Part shown: positions 1 through 6,400 of the stretch, in pieces
Layout: each line of letters starts with the position of its first letter
Position numbering within the stretch: the stretch's first letter is position 1
Source of the DNA: MGR-bin208 sp043779285
Lineage (GTDB): Bacteria; Bacteroidota; Bacteroidia; Chitinophagales; Chitinophagaceae
DNA: 7,309 bases
Direction of reading: 5' to 3'
NCBI GenBank assembly: GCA_043779285.1
Contig: JAYWEL010000238.1
Coordinates: 1-7,309, forward strand
Position numbers and translations under genes: made by a program
Notes under the pieces: model-generated
The model's input: the letters and a program-made list of their open reading frames with translations, nothing else
The model's database searches: none
Told to the model about the DNA's origin: nothing

Positions 1-107
1 CGGGTCCACAACGGTTGGATGTGTTCGGGGTAGTTGATGACGCCGTTGACCGGCACAGCAGTCGCCAGGTCGTCGGCCGGATTGGCGTTGCCGGTGTAGT
101 TCAGCTT
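1..107 (-). pseudogene. Internal fragment of a high-GC-organism protein, possibly cytochrome c-like (no start, no stop)
   Basis: On the minus strand, bases 107 to 3 read as 35 uninterrupted codons. Most end in G or C, unlike every other gene in the window. The translation includes the stretch VNGVINYPEHIQPLWT. Patterns of the form I-N/D-Y-x-x-H-I-Q-P-L/I-W/F are familiar to me from just ahead of CxxCH haem motifs in cytochrome c-like domains of secreted Proteobacteria and Planctomycetes proteins. No haem motif is visible because the frame runs off the left edge. A TGA at 110-108 lies directly upstream in the same frame, so the coding match ends near 107. Base composition (67 G+C of 110) falls sharply just after this. 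I read it as a fragment joined to Bacteroidota DNA by assembly chimerism or, less likely, by transfer. The family assignment is weak. The call that this is coding DNA foreign to its neighbours is firmer. Confidence 0.5.
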
Positions 108-129
108 TCAGGCTTGTGTGTTAGCAACT

Positions 130-166
130 CCCCTCTCCACTCTGTGGAGAGGGGCCGGGGGTGAGG
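130..166. repeat. Palindromic REP-like element with GC-rich tail
   Basis: CCCCTCTCCAC (130-140) and GTGGAGAGGGG (144-154) form a perfect 11-bp inverted repeat around a 3-base centre, followed by a tail of the form CCGGGGGTGAGG (155-166). I recall this arm-plus-tail combination as a common dispersed intergenic element in Bacteroidota genomes. It lies exactly between the foreign-looking left end and the HD-domain gene. There is no T-run after it, so it is not an obvious intrinsic terminator. The repeat status comes from memory, since only one copy is present here. Confidence 0.6.
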
Positions 167-197
167 TTCAAATTTAGCTTATTAACTTCAGCTATTG

Positions 198-205
198 TAG
201 TTTTG
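198..205 (+). promoter_or_regulatory. Candidate Bacteroidota -7 box for the HD-domain gene
   Basis: TAGTTTTG fits the Bacteroidota -7 consensus TAnnTTTG. It lies 49 bases before the ATG at 255, which would give an untranslated leader of about 40 bases. The -33 element (TTTG-like) is poor: only TTTAG at 173-177 sits at a workable spacing. Such a short motif can arise by chance, so confidence is limited. Confidence 0.35.
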
Positions 206-254
206 CCAGCTGCCTGACAAAGGCCTTTAACAAAAACACAACATCAAATCCAAA

Positions 255-1469
255 ATGCCCGCATTAAGAAAAATACTCAATGATCCTGTTTACGGTTTTA
301 TTACTATCGACAATCAACTCATCCTGGACATCATTGCACATCCCCATTACCAGCGTTTACGTCGAATTTATCAAATGGCGTTTGCCCACTTGGTTTATCC
401 CGGTGCTGTTCATTCAAGACTTCATCATTCACTTGGCGCATATCATTTAATGTGCAATGCCCTCAATGAACTTAAAAGCAAAGGCGTAGAAATTACCGAA
501 AAAGAAGAACTGGGAGTTAAGATTGCCATACTCCTTCATGACATTGGCCACGGTCCCTACTCTCATACTTTGGAAAATGAACTGATCAATGATGTTCGTC
601 ATGAAACTATTTCTTTATTAATAATGAAAAAACTGAATGAGGAGTTTAATGGACAACTCGATACGGCGATTGAAATTTTTACCAATAATTATCCGAAAAA
701 ATTTCTGTTTCAACTCGTCTCCGGCCAGTTAGACATGGACCGGATGGATTACCTCAGCAGGGACAGCTTCTTCACCGGCGTTTCAGAAGGTGTGATTGGC
801 TATGACAGGATCTTAAAAATGCTGACTGTTCATCATGGCGAATTGATGATTGAAGAAAAAGGAATTTTCTCCATTGAAAAATTTTTAGTGTCCAGGCGGC
901 TGATGTACTGGCAGGTGTACCTGCATAAAACAGTACTTGGTGCAGAAATGATGCTGGTAAAAATTATCAGGCGGGCAAAAAAATTAATTGAAGAAGGAAA
1001 AGAAGTGAAAGCGGCAACTGAATCATTAAATTATTTCCTCCATACCCGGAATGGCAAACATAAAATAGAGCAGCGTTTGGATATATTCTGCAGTCTGGAT
1101 GATGCAGATGTAATGAGTACCATTAAAAACTGGACAACACATACTGATAATATCTTATCATTTCTTTGCAGAGGATTGGTTGACCGGCGATTATTTAAAG
1201 TAAAATTCCAGGCCGAACCCTTTGACCCTTTTTTTGTTAATGAAAAAAAAAATCAGGTGATAGAAAAGTTAGGTATCAGCAATGAAGAAACTGACTATTT
1301 CGTTTTTACCGGCGAAGTAATTAATACAACTTACAACCCTAAAGATGAAAGAATAAATATTTTATTTAAAGACGGATCGGTGAAAGATATTTCCAGTGTG
1401 GACAATGCATTGATTCATCAGCACCTGTCCAGCCCGGTTAAAAAACAGTACATTTGTTATTTAAAATAG
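255..1469 (+). CDS. HD-domain phosphohydrolase (SAMHD1/dGTPase-like fold)
   Basis: This is a 404-residue cytoplasmic protein of the HD superfamily, in the branch resembling SAMHD1 and dNTP triphosphohydrolases. The N-terminus (NDPVYGFITI, then HPHYQRLRRI) is the usual opening of the family, which supports the ATG at 255. The metal-binding set is intact: His58 in HSRLHHSLG, His95-Asp96 in LLHDIGHGPYSH, and Asp162 in QLDMDRMDYLSRD. Tyr166 and Asp170 correspond to SAMHD1 Tyr315 and Asp319, which suggests a working phosphohydrolase. Residues from about 200 to the end form a helical region and a C-terminal domain of unclear role. The substrate cannot be read from sequence: a dNTP is plausible, but other nucleotides or phosphoesters are possible. 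There is no signal peptide or membrane segment. I recall this gene commonly preceding lpxD in Bacteroidota; whether it acts in lipid A metabolism is unknown. It is probably transcribed together with lpxD, which starts 76 bases downstream. Confidence 0.9.
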   Translation: MPALRKILNDPVYGFITIDNQLILDIIAHPHYQRLRRIYQMAFAHLVYPGAVHSRLHHSLGAYHLMCNALNELKSKGVEITEKEELGVKIAILLHDIGHGPYSHTLENELINDVRHETISLLIMKKLNEEFNGQLDTAIEIFTNNYPKKFLFQLVSGQLDMDRMDYLSRDSFFTGVSEGVIGYDRILKMLTVHHGELMIEEKGIFSIEKFLVSRRLMYWQVYLHKTVLGAEMMLVKIIRRAKKLIEEGKEVKAATESLNYFLHTRNGKHKIEQRLDIFCSLDDADVMSTIKNWTTHTDNILSFLCRGLVDRRLFKVKFQAEPFDPFFVNEKKNQVIEKLGISNEETDYFVFTGEVINTTYNPKDERINILFKDGSVKDISSVDNALIHQHLSSPVKKQYICYLK

Positions 1470-1541
1470 CTCTTAGCTTTTCGCCATTAGCCTTTAGCAG
1501 TTTAATGGCTAATAGCTTGTAGCTAACCGCTAAACGCTAAG
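1467..1541. repeat. TAGC/GCTA heptad array forming a long imperfect inverted repeat
   Basis: The gap between the HD gene and lpxD is almost filled by TAGC tetramers (at 1467, 1474, 1488, 1495, 1513 and 1520) and then GCTA tetramers (1508, 1522, 1529 and 1536), mostly spaced 7 or 14 bases apart. The forward copies dominate the left half and the reverse copies the right half. Folding 1472-1502 against 1511-1541 gives 21 Watson-Crick pairs of 31 plus two G-U pairs. The first copy overlaps the HD gene stop codon, and the last ends five bases before the lpxD ATG. It could form an mRNA hairpin between the two genes. I have seen TTAGC-rich intergenic stretches in Bacteroidota but know of no assigned function. 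Confidence 0.6.
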
Positions 1542-1545
1542 TTTT

Positions 1546-2595
1546 ATGACTTTTTCAGCCGCCCAAATAGCCATGCTAATAAATGGTAAAGTAGAAGGAG
1601 ATGCTACTGCCTCTGTTAATTCATTTGGAAAAATTGAAGAAGCCAAAGAAGGCCAGCTTTCTTTTTTCGCTAATCCTAAGTATGAAGAATTCTTATATAG
1701 TACATCCGCTTCTGTAATTATCATAAACGAAACATACCAATTAAAACAACCCGTTCAGACAACTTTGATCCGTGTAGCAGATGCGTATTCAGCCTTTGCT
1801 GTTTTACTGGATAAATATCAGCAACTCGTTACACAACAATTGACCGGTGTTCAACAACCAAGTTATATTGCTGAATCTGCCAGCTATGGCGACAATGTTT
1901 TTATAGGTGCATTTGCTTACGTTGGAGAAAAGGTGAGTGTTGGAAATAACGCTAAAATTTTCCCACATGTTTACCTGGGAGATAATGTAACAGTTGGCCA
2001 AAATTCAATCATTCATTCAGGTGTAAAAATTTATGCTGACTGTGTCATCGGAAGCAATGTTATTATTCATGCCGGAACAATAATTGGCAGCGATGGCTTT
2101 GGTTTTGTACCGCAAACTGATGGCAGTATAAAAAAAGTACCACAAATAGGAAATGTAGTCATTGAAGATCATGTTGAGATAGGTGCTAATTCAACAATCG
2201 ACAGAGCTACTATTGGGTCTACCATTATTAAAGCCGGAGCTAAAATCGATAACCTGGTTCAGATTGCTCACAATGTAGAAGTTGGCACTTCAACAATTAT
2301 AGCAGCACAAGCAGGTATAAGTGGAAGTACCAAAGTGGGTAATGGCGTGATTATAGGTGGACAGGCAGGTCTTGCAGGTCACATCAATATTGCAGATAAC
2401 ATAAAGATTAATGGACAAAGCGGGGTGAACAAATCATTTAAAACACCCGGAATTGCTATAACAGGTACAAATGCTTATGAGTATACAAAAGCTATGCGTA
2501 GTATGGCGGTTGCCCGAAATCTTCCGGAAATGGATAAAAGGATCAAAGAGCTGGAGGAACTGGTAAAGCAATTATTAGCAGAGAAAGTATCCTGA
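1546..2595 (+). CDS. lpxD: UDP-3-O-(3-hydroxyacyl)glucosamine N-acyltransferase LpxD
   Basis: LpxD transfers a 3-hydroxyacyl chain from acyl carrier protein to the 2-amino group of UDP-3-O-acyl-glucosamine, the third step of lipid A synthesis, in the cytoplasm. The protein has 349 residues, the normal length. Residues 1-100 form the uridine-binding N-terminal domain (GQLSFFANPKYEE at 37-49). Residues about 106-305 are a left-handed parallel beta-helix of hexapeptide repeats such as IGSNVI and VGNGVI. His242 in QIAHNVEVG matches the catalytic His239 of E. coli LpxD, and His279 in GLAGHI matches His276. GSDGFGF at 181-187 is also typical. The end (about 325-347) is a charged helix, which in E. 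coli LpxD binds the carrier protein. The ATG at 1546 fits family N-termini. No promoter box is seen just upstream, so it is likely co-transcribed with the HD gene. lpxC-fabZ, which makes its precursor, follows 79 bases downstream. Confidence 0.96.
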   Translation: MTFSAAQIAMLINGKVEGDATASVNSFGKIEEAKEGQLSFFANPKYEEFLYSTSASVIIINETYQLKQPVQTTLIRVADAYSAFAVLLDKYQQLVTQQLTGVQQPSYIAESASYGDNVFIGAFAYVGEKVSVGNNAKIFPHVYLGDNVTVGQNSIIHSGVKIYADCVIGSNVIIHAGTIIGSDGFGFVPQTDGSIKKVPQIGNVVIEDHVEIGANSTIDRATIGSTIIKAGAKIDNLVQIAHNVEVGTSTIIAAQAGISGSTKVGNGVIIGGQAGLAGHINIADNIKINGQSGVNKSFKTPGIAITGTNAYEYTKAMRSMAVARNLPEMDKRIKELEELVKQLLAEKVS

Positions 2596-2621
2596 TTGAT
2601 TTCTAATTATTCCTTTCTGAA

Positions 2622-2648
2622 TTGTTTCTTTATTGAATTGTATCTTTG
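2622..2648 (+). promoter_or_regulatory. Bacteroidota-type promoter for lpxC-fabZ
   Basis: TATCTTTG at 2641-2648 is a full match to the -7 consensus TAnnTTTG. A TTG at 2622-2624 may serve as the -33 element, with a 16-base gap that is slightly short for this class. Transcription would begin near 2652-2656, leaving a leader of about 20 bases before the ATG at 2675. This suggests lpxC-fabZ can be expressed separately from lpxD. It also rules out translation from the TTG at 2633, which would lie upstream of the transcript start. Confidence 0.6.
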
Positions 2649-2674
2649 CCCGCATGATTTCCTTCAATGAAAAT

Positions 2675-4102
2675 ATGGCTAATACTGCTGAATCTATGAC
2701 TGCAAATTTTAATCCAGACAAACAACATACGCTTGCTTCTGAAGCTGCCATCTCAGGCACCGGACTTCATACAGGTGTGATGGCAGATATGAAATTAAAA
2801 CCTGCTAATCCGGGTTATGGAATTCAATTTCAGCGGGTGGATATGGAAGAAAAGCCAATTATAAAAGCAGATTGTGATTTGGTTACTGATGTAAGCCGTG
2901 GCACTACACTGGAAGCTAATGGAGCAAAGGTGAGTACCGTAGAACATGTGCTGGCCGCATTAGTTGGAATGGGGATAGACAATTGCCTCATTGAAATTAA
3001 CGGCCCCGAAATACCCATCATGGACGGCAGCTCGGAGTCATTTGTAAAGATGATTGAAAAAGCCGGAGTGGCAGAACAAGATGCTGCAAAGATCTGGTAC
3101 AGCATTGACGAAAATATTTATCATGCTGATGAAAAGAAGAGAGTCGAGATGGTTGCCATGCCGGCGTTGGATTATTCCGTTACCACTCTGATCGATTTTA
3201 ATTCCCCTGTGTTAGGCACTCAACATGCAGGTTTGAAAAAAATTGCAGATTTTAAAAATGAGATTGCCCCCTGCCGTACGTTTTGTTTTTTGCATGAACT
3301 GGAAATGCTGCTGGACAATAACCTGATCAAAGGCGGTGATGTAAATAATGCAATTGTGATTGTAGATAAACCGGTTGATGAAATTGAGATGGACAGGCTC
3401 AGGAAAATTTTTAAGAAAAAAGAAATTGAAGTGAAGAGTGAAGGGTATCTGAACAACGTTGAATTACGTTTCCCAAATGAACCGGCAAGGCATAAACTTT
3501 TGGATGTAATAGGAGATCTTGCCCTGATCGGTTATCCTATAAAAGCAAAGATCATTGCAAACAGGCCGGGCCATAGTACCAATGTGGAATTTGCCAGAAA
3601 AATAAAACAATATATAAAAAAGAACAAGCATACCAGAAACGTGCCCACCTATGATCCCAATGTTCCACCTATATATGACCAGACATTTATTGAAAAAAAA
3701 TTACCCCATCGTTTCCCTTTTTTACTGGTTGACAAGATCATTGAATTAAGTGATCATCATATTGTTGGCATTAAAAATGTCACTTTCAACGAATGGTTCT
3801 TTCAGGGCCATTTCCCGGGCAATCCAATCATGCCTGGCGTATTACAAATAGAAGCATTGGCTCAATGTGGTGGTATTTTGGCAATGAATCAAAGCCCGGA
3901 AGGTGAATATGATACCTATTTCTTAAAAATAGATAATTGCAAATTCAAACAAATGGTAAAACCCGGAGATTCCATGATCCTGAAAATGGAACTTACTGCA
4001 CCAATCCGCCGGGGTATTTGCGAAATGAAGGGTACAGTTTATGTGGGCAATAAGGTTTGTGCTGAAGGAGACCTGGTTGCCCAGATCGTTAAACGAACCT
4101 GA
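2675..4102 (+). CDS. lpxC/fabZ: Bifunctional UDP-3-O-acyl-GlcNAc deacetylase / 3-hydroxyacyl-ACP dehydratase (LpxC-FabZ fusion)
   Basis: The protein has 475 residues and two enzymes. Residues about 15-320 are LpxC, the zinc deacetylase that commits UDP-3-O-acyl-GlcNAc to lipid A. The zinc ligands are visible as His91 (TVEHVLAAL), His273 and Asp277 (RHKLLDVIGDL). Glu90 is the general base and His300 (NRPGHSTN) the second catalytic residue. Residues about 335-470 are FabZ, the hot-dog-fold dehydratase of fatty-acid elongation. It has LPHRFPFLLVD at 343-353, catalytic His379 in GHFPGNPIMPGVLQIEA, and Glu393. A lysine-rich linker (about 308-335) joins them. This fusion is a known Bacteroidota arrangement and couples the lipid A and phospholipid branches. 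The frame is open further upstream, but the promoter at 2641-2648 argues against a TTG start at 2633 and makes the ATG at 2654 unlikely. I chose the ATG at 2675. The ATG at 2696 is also possible and gives an N-terminus closer to homologues as I remember them. Confidence 0.93.
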   Translation: MANTAESMTANFNPDKQHTLASEAAISGTGLHTGVMADMKLKPANPGYGIQFQRVDMEEKPIIKADCDLVTDVSRGTTLEANGAKVSTVEHVLAALVGMGIDNCLIEINGPEIPIMDGSSESFVKMIEKAGVAEQDAAKIWYSIDENIYHADEKKRVEMVAMPALDYSVTTLIDFNSPVLGTQHAGLKKIADFKNEIAPCRTFCFLHELEMLLDNNLIKGGDVNNAIVIVDKPVDEIEMDRLRKIFKKKEIEVKSEGYLNNVELRFPNEPARHKLLDVIGDLALIGYPIKAKIIANRPGHSTNVEFARKIKQYIKKNKHTRNVPTYDPNVPPIYDQTFIEKKLPHRFPFLLVDKIIELSDHHIVGIKNVTFNEWFFQGHFPGNPIMPGVLQIEALAQCGGILAMNQSPEGEYDTYFLKIDNCKFKQMVKPGDSMILKMELTAPIRRGICEMKGTVYVGNKVCAEGDLVAQIVKRT

Positions 4103-4171
4103 AATCTGACCTGATTCCTTCTTACACCGAACTTATTTTTTTATCCACGAGATCCCAATTTAGTGCACAAA

Positions 4172-4194
4172 AAAGGACTCAATTAGTCTCCTTT
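4172..4194 (+). terminator. Weak candidate terminator or attenuator hairpin between lpxC-fabZ and gyrB
   Basis: AAAGGACT (4172-4179) pairs with AGTC and CCTTT (4185-4188 and 4190-4194), with one bulged T and a 5-base loop. There is no proper T-run after it, only CTTTAAAA, so termination would be weak. The right arm CCTTT can pair instead with the next AAAGG (4196-4200), giving mutually exclusive structures. The hairpin lies before the gyrB promoter box and so belongs to the end of the lpxC-fabZ transcript. Confidence 0.3.
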
Positions 4195-4211
4195 AAAAGG
4201 CCTTAATACAG

Positions 4212-4219
4212 TACATTTG
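4212..4219 (+). promoter_or_regulatory. Candidate -7 box of the gyrB promoter
   Basis: TACATTTG matches TAnnTTTG exactly and lies 69 bases before the chosen gyrB ATG. No clear TTTG is found at the -33 position; TTTA at 4192-4195 is the nearest candidate. Transcription would start near 4225, giving a leader of about 60 bases that contains the hairpin at 4238-4256. Confidence 0.5.
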
Positions 4220-4237
4220 CAGGTATTTTATTATCTC

Positions 4238-4256
4238 CCGAAGGGATGCCCTTCGG
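4238..4256 (+). promoter_or_regulatory. Perfect hairpin in the gyrB leader with an ATG in its loop
   Basis: CCGAAGGG (4238-4245) and CCCTTCGG (4249-4256) form a perfect 8-bp GC-rich stem. The three-base loop is ATG (4246-4248), which is in frame with gyrB and 42 bases upstream of the likely start at 4288. In RNA the stem would sit within the gyrB leader, ending about 31 bases before the true ATG. It could influence ribosome loading or transcript stability, or it may simply be a small dispersed palindrome. No T-run follows, so it is not a terminator. Confidence 0.5.
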
Positions 4257-4287
4257 CTCAATTTTAACGAGAGGAATTTCCCAAATT

Positions 4288-6267
4288 ATGAATGCAGAAT
4301 CAACAGAAAAATCAACGCCAGTAACGAATGGTTATGGTGCAGATAGTATCCAGGTTTTAGAAGGTTTAGAAGCGGTGCGTAAACGTCCTGCGATGTACAT
4401 TGGCGATATCAGTGAAAAAGGATTACATCATCTCGTTTATGAAGTTGTAGATAACTCTATTGATGAAGCATTAGCGGGTTATTGTAAAAAAATAACTGTA
4501 ACCATACATGAAGACAACTCCGTGTCGGTAGATGATGATGGCCGTGGAATTCCAACTGATATGCACTTAAAAGAAAAACGAAGTGCATTGGAAGTAGTAA
4601 TGACAGTGTTACATGCTGGTGGTAAATTTGATAAGAACTCTTATAAAGTTTCTGGCGGATTACACGGAGTAGGTGTAAGCTGCGTAAATGCTTTAAGTAA
4701 AAAACTACATGTACAGGTAAGCAGAGAGGGGAAATTATTTGAACAAGAATATGCTATCGGTGTGCCTCAATATTCGGTTCGTGAATCAGGGATAAGTGAA
4801 AAAACGGGAACCAGGGTTCAATTCTGGCCTGATGACAGTATATTTCTTGTCACTGTTTTTAAGAAAGATATCCTTGAAGGACGCCTTCGTGAGCTATCCT
4901 TTTTAAATAGAGGTCTCAGTATTACTTTAAATGATCTGCGGGAATCAGAAGATGATAATGGCACTTATTCTAAAACATTTTACAGTGAAGGGGGAATAGT
5001 TGAGTTTGTAGAAATGCTGGATAAAAATGCCGGAAGAACTCCCTTACTTCCAAAAGTTATTTTTGTAGAAGGTCATGATGAAACATCGAATGTGACAGTA
5101 GAAGTAGCGATGATCTACAATGATTCTTACAATGAACATATTTATTCTTACGTAAATAATATCAATACTATCGAAGGCGGTACCCATGTTTCCGGATTCC
5201 GTCGTGCCATTACAAGGGTATTTAAAAGTTATGGTGACAAACAGGGTTTGTTTGAAAAAGCGAAAGTGGAAATTGAAGGCGATGATTTCCGTGAAGGCCT
5301 GAGTTCAATTATTTCAGTAAAAGTTCCGGAGCCACAGTTTGAAGGCCAGACAAAAACAAAACTTGGTAACAGTGATGTAATGGGAGTAGTTGATTCTACA
5401 GTATCAAGAGTTATTGAAGCATACCTGGAGGAAAATCCCAGAGAGGCAAAGAACATCATCAATAAAGTTATTCTGGCAGCACAAGCAAGAGCTGCCGCAA
5501 GAAAAGCAAGAGAACTTGTTCAAAGAAAATCAGTGTTGAGTGGTGGCGGACTTCCCGGTAAACTGGCAGACTGTTCTGAAAGAGACGCTAAAAAATGTGA
5601 ACTCTACCTTGTGGAGGGTGATAGTGCAGGCGGAACCGCAAAGCAGGGACGAGACAGAAGTTACCAGGCTATTCTTCCCTTAAGAGGTAAAATTCTTAAT
5701 GTGGAGAAAGCAATGGAACATAAAATCTACGAGAACGAAGAGATAAGGAATATGTACACTGCACTTGGGGTAACAGTAGGAACTGCCGATGATCCCAAAG
5801 AACTTAATATTACAAAACTGAGATATCATAAACTCATCATCATGACCGATGCTGACGTGGATGGCAGCCATATTGCAACTTTGATTCTCACATTTATCTA
5901 TCGTTACATGACTGAACTTGTTGAACAGGGTTATGTATTCATTGCCCAACCTCCTCTTTATTTAGTAAAAAAGGGGAAAGAACAAGCTTATGCATGGAAC
6001 GAAGAACAACGTAAAGCTTTGATAGAAAAAATTGGGGCCGGAAAAGATGAGAGTGTAAACGTACAACGATACAAAGGTTTGGGAGAAATGAATGCACAGC
6101 AGCTTTGGGATACTACAATGAACCCGGAAACCAGAACATTAAAGCAGGTAACAATTGAAAGTGCAGCAGAAGCAGACCGTGTTTTCAGCATGTTGATGGG
6201 TGATGAAGTAGCTCCAAGAAGGGAGTTTATAGAGAGCCATGCCAAATATGCCAAGATTGATGTTTAA
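4288..6267 (+). CDS. gyrB: DNA gyrase subunit B (ATP-dependent type IIA topoisomerase)
   Basis: GyrB is the ATPase and TOPRIM subunit of gyrase. With GyrA it introduces negative supercoils into DNA. The chosen protein has 659 residues, the short form that lacks the large insert of the 804-residue E. coli enzyme. The GHKL ATPase domain (about 20-235) has Glu52 and Asn56 in YEVVDNSIDEA, DDDGRGIP at 82-89, and SGGLHGVG. Arg146 matches E. coli Arg136, the aminocoumarin contact. The transducer domain (about 240-405) holds QTK at 354-356. The TOPRIM domain has EGDSAGG from Glu443 and the metal ligands Asp521, Asp523 and Asp525 in DADVDG. QRYKGLGEMN lies near the C-terminus. ParE is less likely, given the opening YGADSIQVLEGLEAVRKRPAMYIGD. 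The frame is open back to an ATG at 4246, but that codon lies in a hairpin loop, and the extra 14 residues do not look like family sequence. A GAGAGGAA at 4269-4276 may help ribosomes reach 4288. The gene has its own promoter box and a terminator. Confidence 0.96.
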   Translation: MNAESTEKSTPVTNGYGADSIQVLEGLEAVRKRPAMYIGDISEKGLHHLVYEVVDNSIDEALAGYCKKITVTIHEDNSVSVDDDGRGIPTDMHLKEKRSALEVVMTVLHAGGKFDKNSYKVSGGLHGVGVSCVNALSKKLHVQVSREGKLFEQEYAIGVPQYSVRESGISEKTGTRVQFWPDDSIFLVTVFKKDILEGRLRELSFLNRGLSITLNDLRESEDDNGTYSKTFYSEGGIVEFVEMLDKNAGRTPLLPKVIFVEGHDETSNVTVEVAMIYNDSYNEHIYSYVNNINTIEGGTHVSGFRRAITRVFKSYGDKQGLFEKAKVEIEGDDFREGLSSIISVKVPEPQFEGQTKTKLGNSDVMGVVDSTVSRVIEAYLEENPREAKNIINKVILAAQARAAARKARELVQRKSVLSGGGLPGKLADCSERDAKKCELYLVEGDSAGGTAKQGRDRSYQAILPLRGKILNVEKAMEHKIYENEEIRNMYTALGVTVGTADDPKELNITKLRYHKLIIMTDADVDGSHIATLILTFIYRYMTELVEQGYVFIAQPPLYLVKKGKEQAYAWNEEQRKALIEKIGAGKDESVNVQRYKGLGEMNAQQLWDTTMNPETRTLKQVTIESAAEADRVFSMLMGDEVAPRREFIESHAKYAKIDV

Positions 6268-6297
6268 AATATAACTACGTGAAAGTAAGGTTATTAG

Positions 6298-6321
6298 TCG
6301 CTCACTTTAGCGATTTTTTTT
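6298..6321 (+). terminator. Intrinsic terminator after gyrB
   Basis: TCGCT (6298-6302) pairs with AGCGA (6309-6313) around a 6-base loop, directly followed by eight T residues (6314-6321). The stem can be extended by a G-U and an A-U pair into the T-run. It begins 31 bases after the gyrB stop codon and separates gyrB from the small gene downstream. Confidence 0.75.
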
Positions 6322-6327
6322 ATTTAT

Positions 6328-6377
6328 TTCAAGAAAACTTGAATGCAAAACTTCTAAAATGCCTAATTTCAGGCATT
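6328..6377 (+). promoter_or_regulatory. Two inverted repeats upstream of the 67-residue gene
   Basis: TTCAAG (6328-6333) and CTTGAA (6338-6343) form a perfect 6-bp inverted repeat with an AAAA centre. AATGCCT (6358-6364) and AGGCATT (6371-6377) form a perfect 7-bp inverted repeat with a 6-base centre. Both lie between the gyrB terminator and the ATG at 6401, so this span must hold the small gene's promoter if it has one. No perfect TAnnTTTG box is present; TAATTTCA at 6364-6371 is a poor match. The repeats could be operator sites or leader hairpins, and sequence alone does not decide. Confidence 0.4.
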
Positions 6378-6400
6378 CCTAACAACAAAAACCTAAACCC

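Noticed and set aside
3..168. Plus-strand open frame across the foreign left end and the palindrome
   Set aside because: It has no start codon, its codon pattern mirrors the minus-strand coding frame, and it runs straight through the composition break and the repeat.
1530..1724. 64-codon minus-strand open frame over the start of lpxD
   Set aside because: It is antisense to conserved lpxD sequence, with no promoter and no recognisable protein features.
2830..3105. 91-codon minus-strand open frame inside lpxC
   Set aside because: It is the shadow of a strongly conserved coding region that includes zinc ligand His91.
4136..4142. Seven-T run after lpxC-fabZ as an intrinsic terminator
   Set aside because: No convincing hairpin precedes the T-run.
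4246..4287. Extended GyrB N-terminus from the ATG at 4246
   Set aside because: The ATG sits in a hairpin loop and the 14 extra residues do not resemble GyrB N-termini. The start at 4288 is preferred, but the alternative is kept as a finding.
5680..5949. 89-codon minus-strand open frame inside gyrB
   Set aside because: It is antisense to the TOPRIM motifs and has the irregular composition of a shadow frame.
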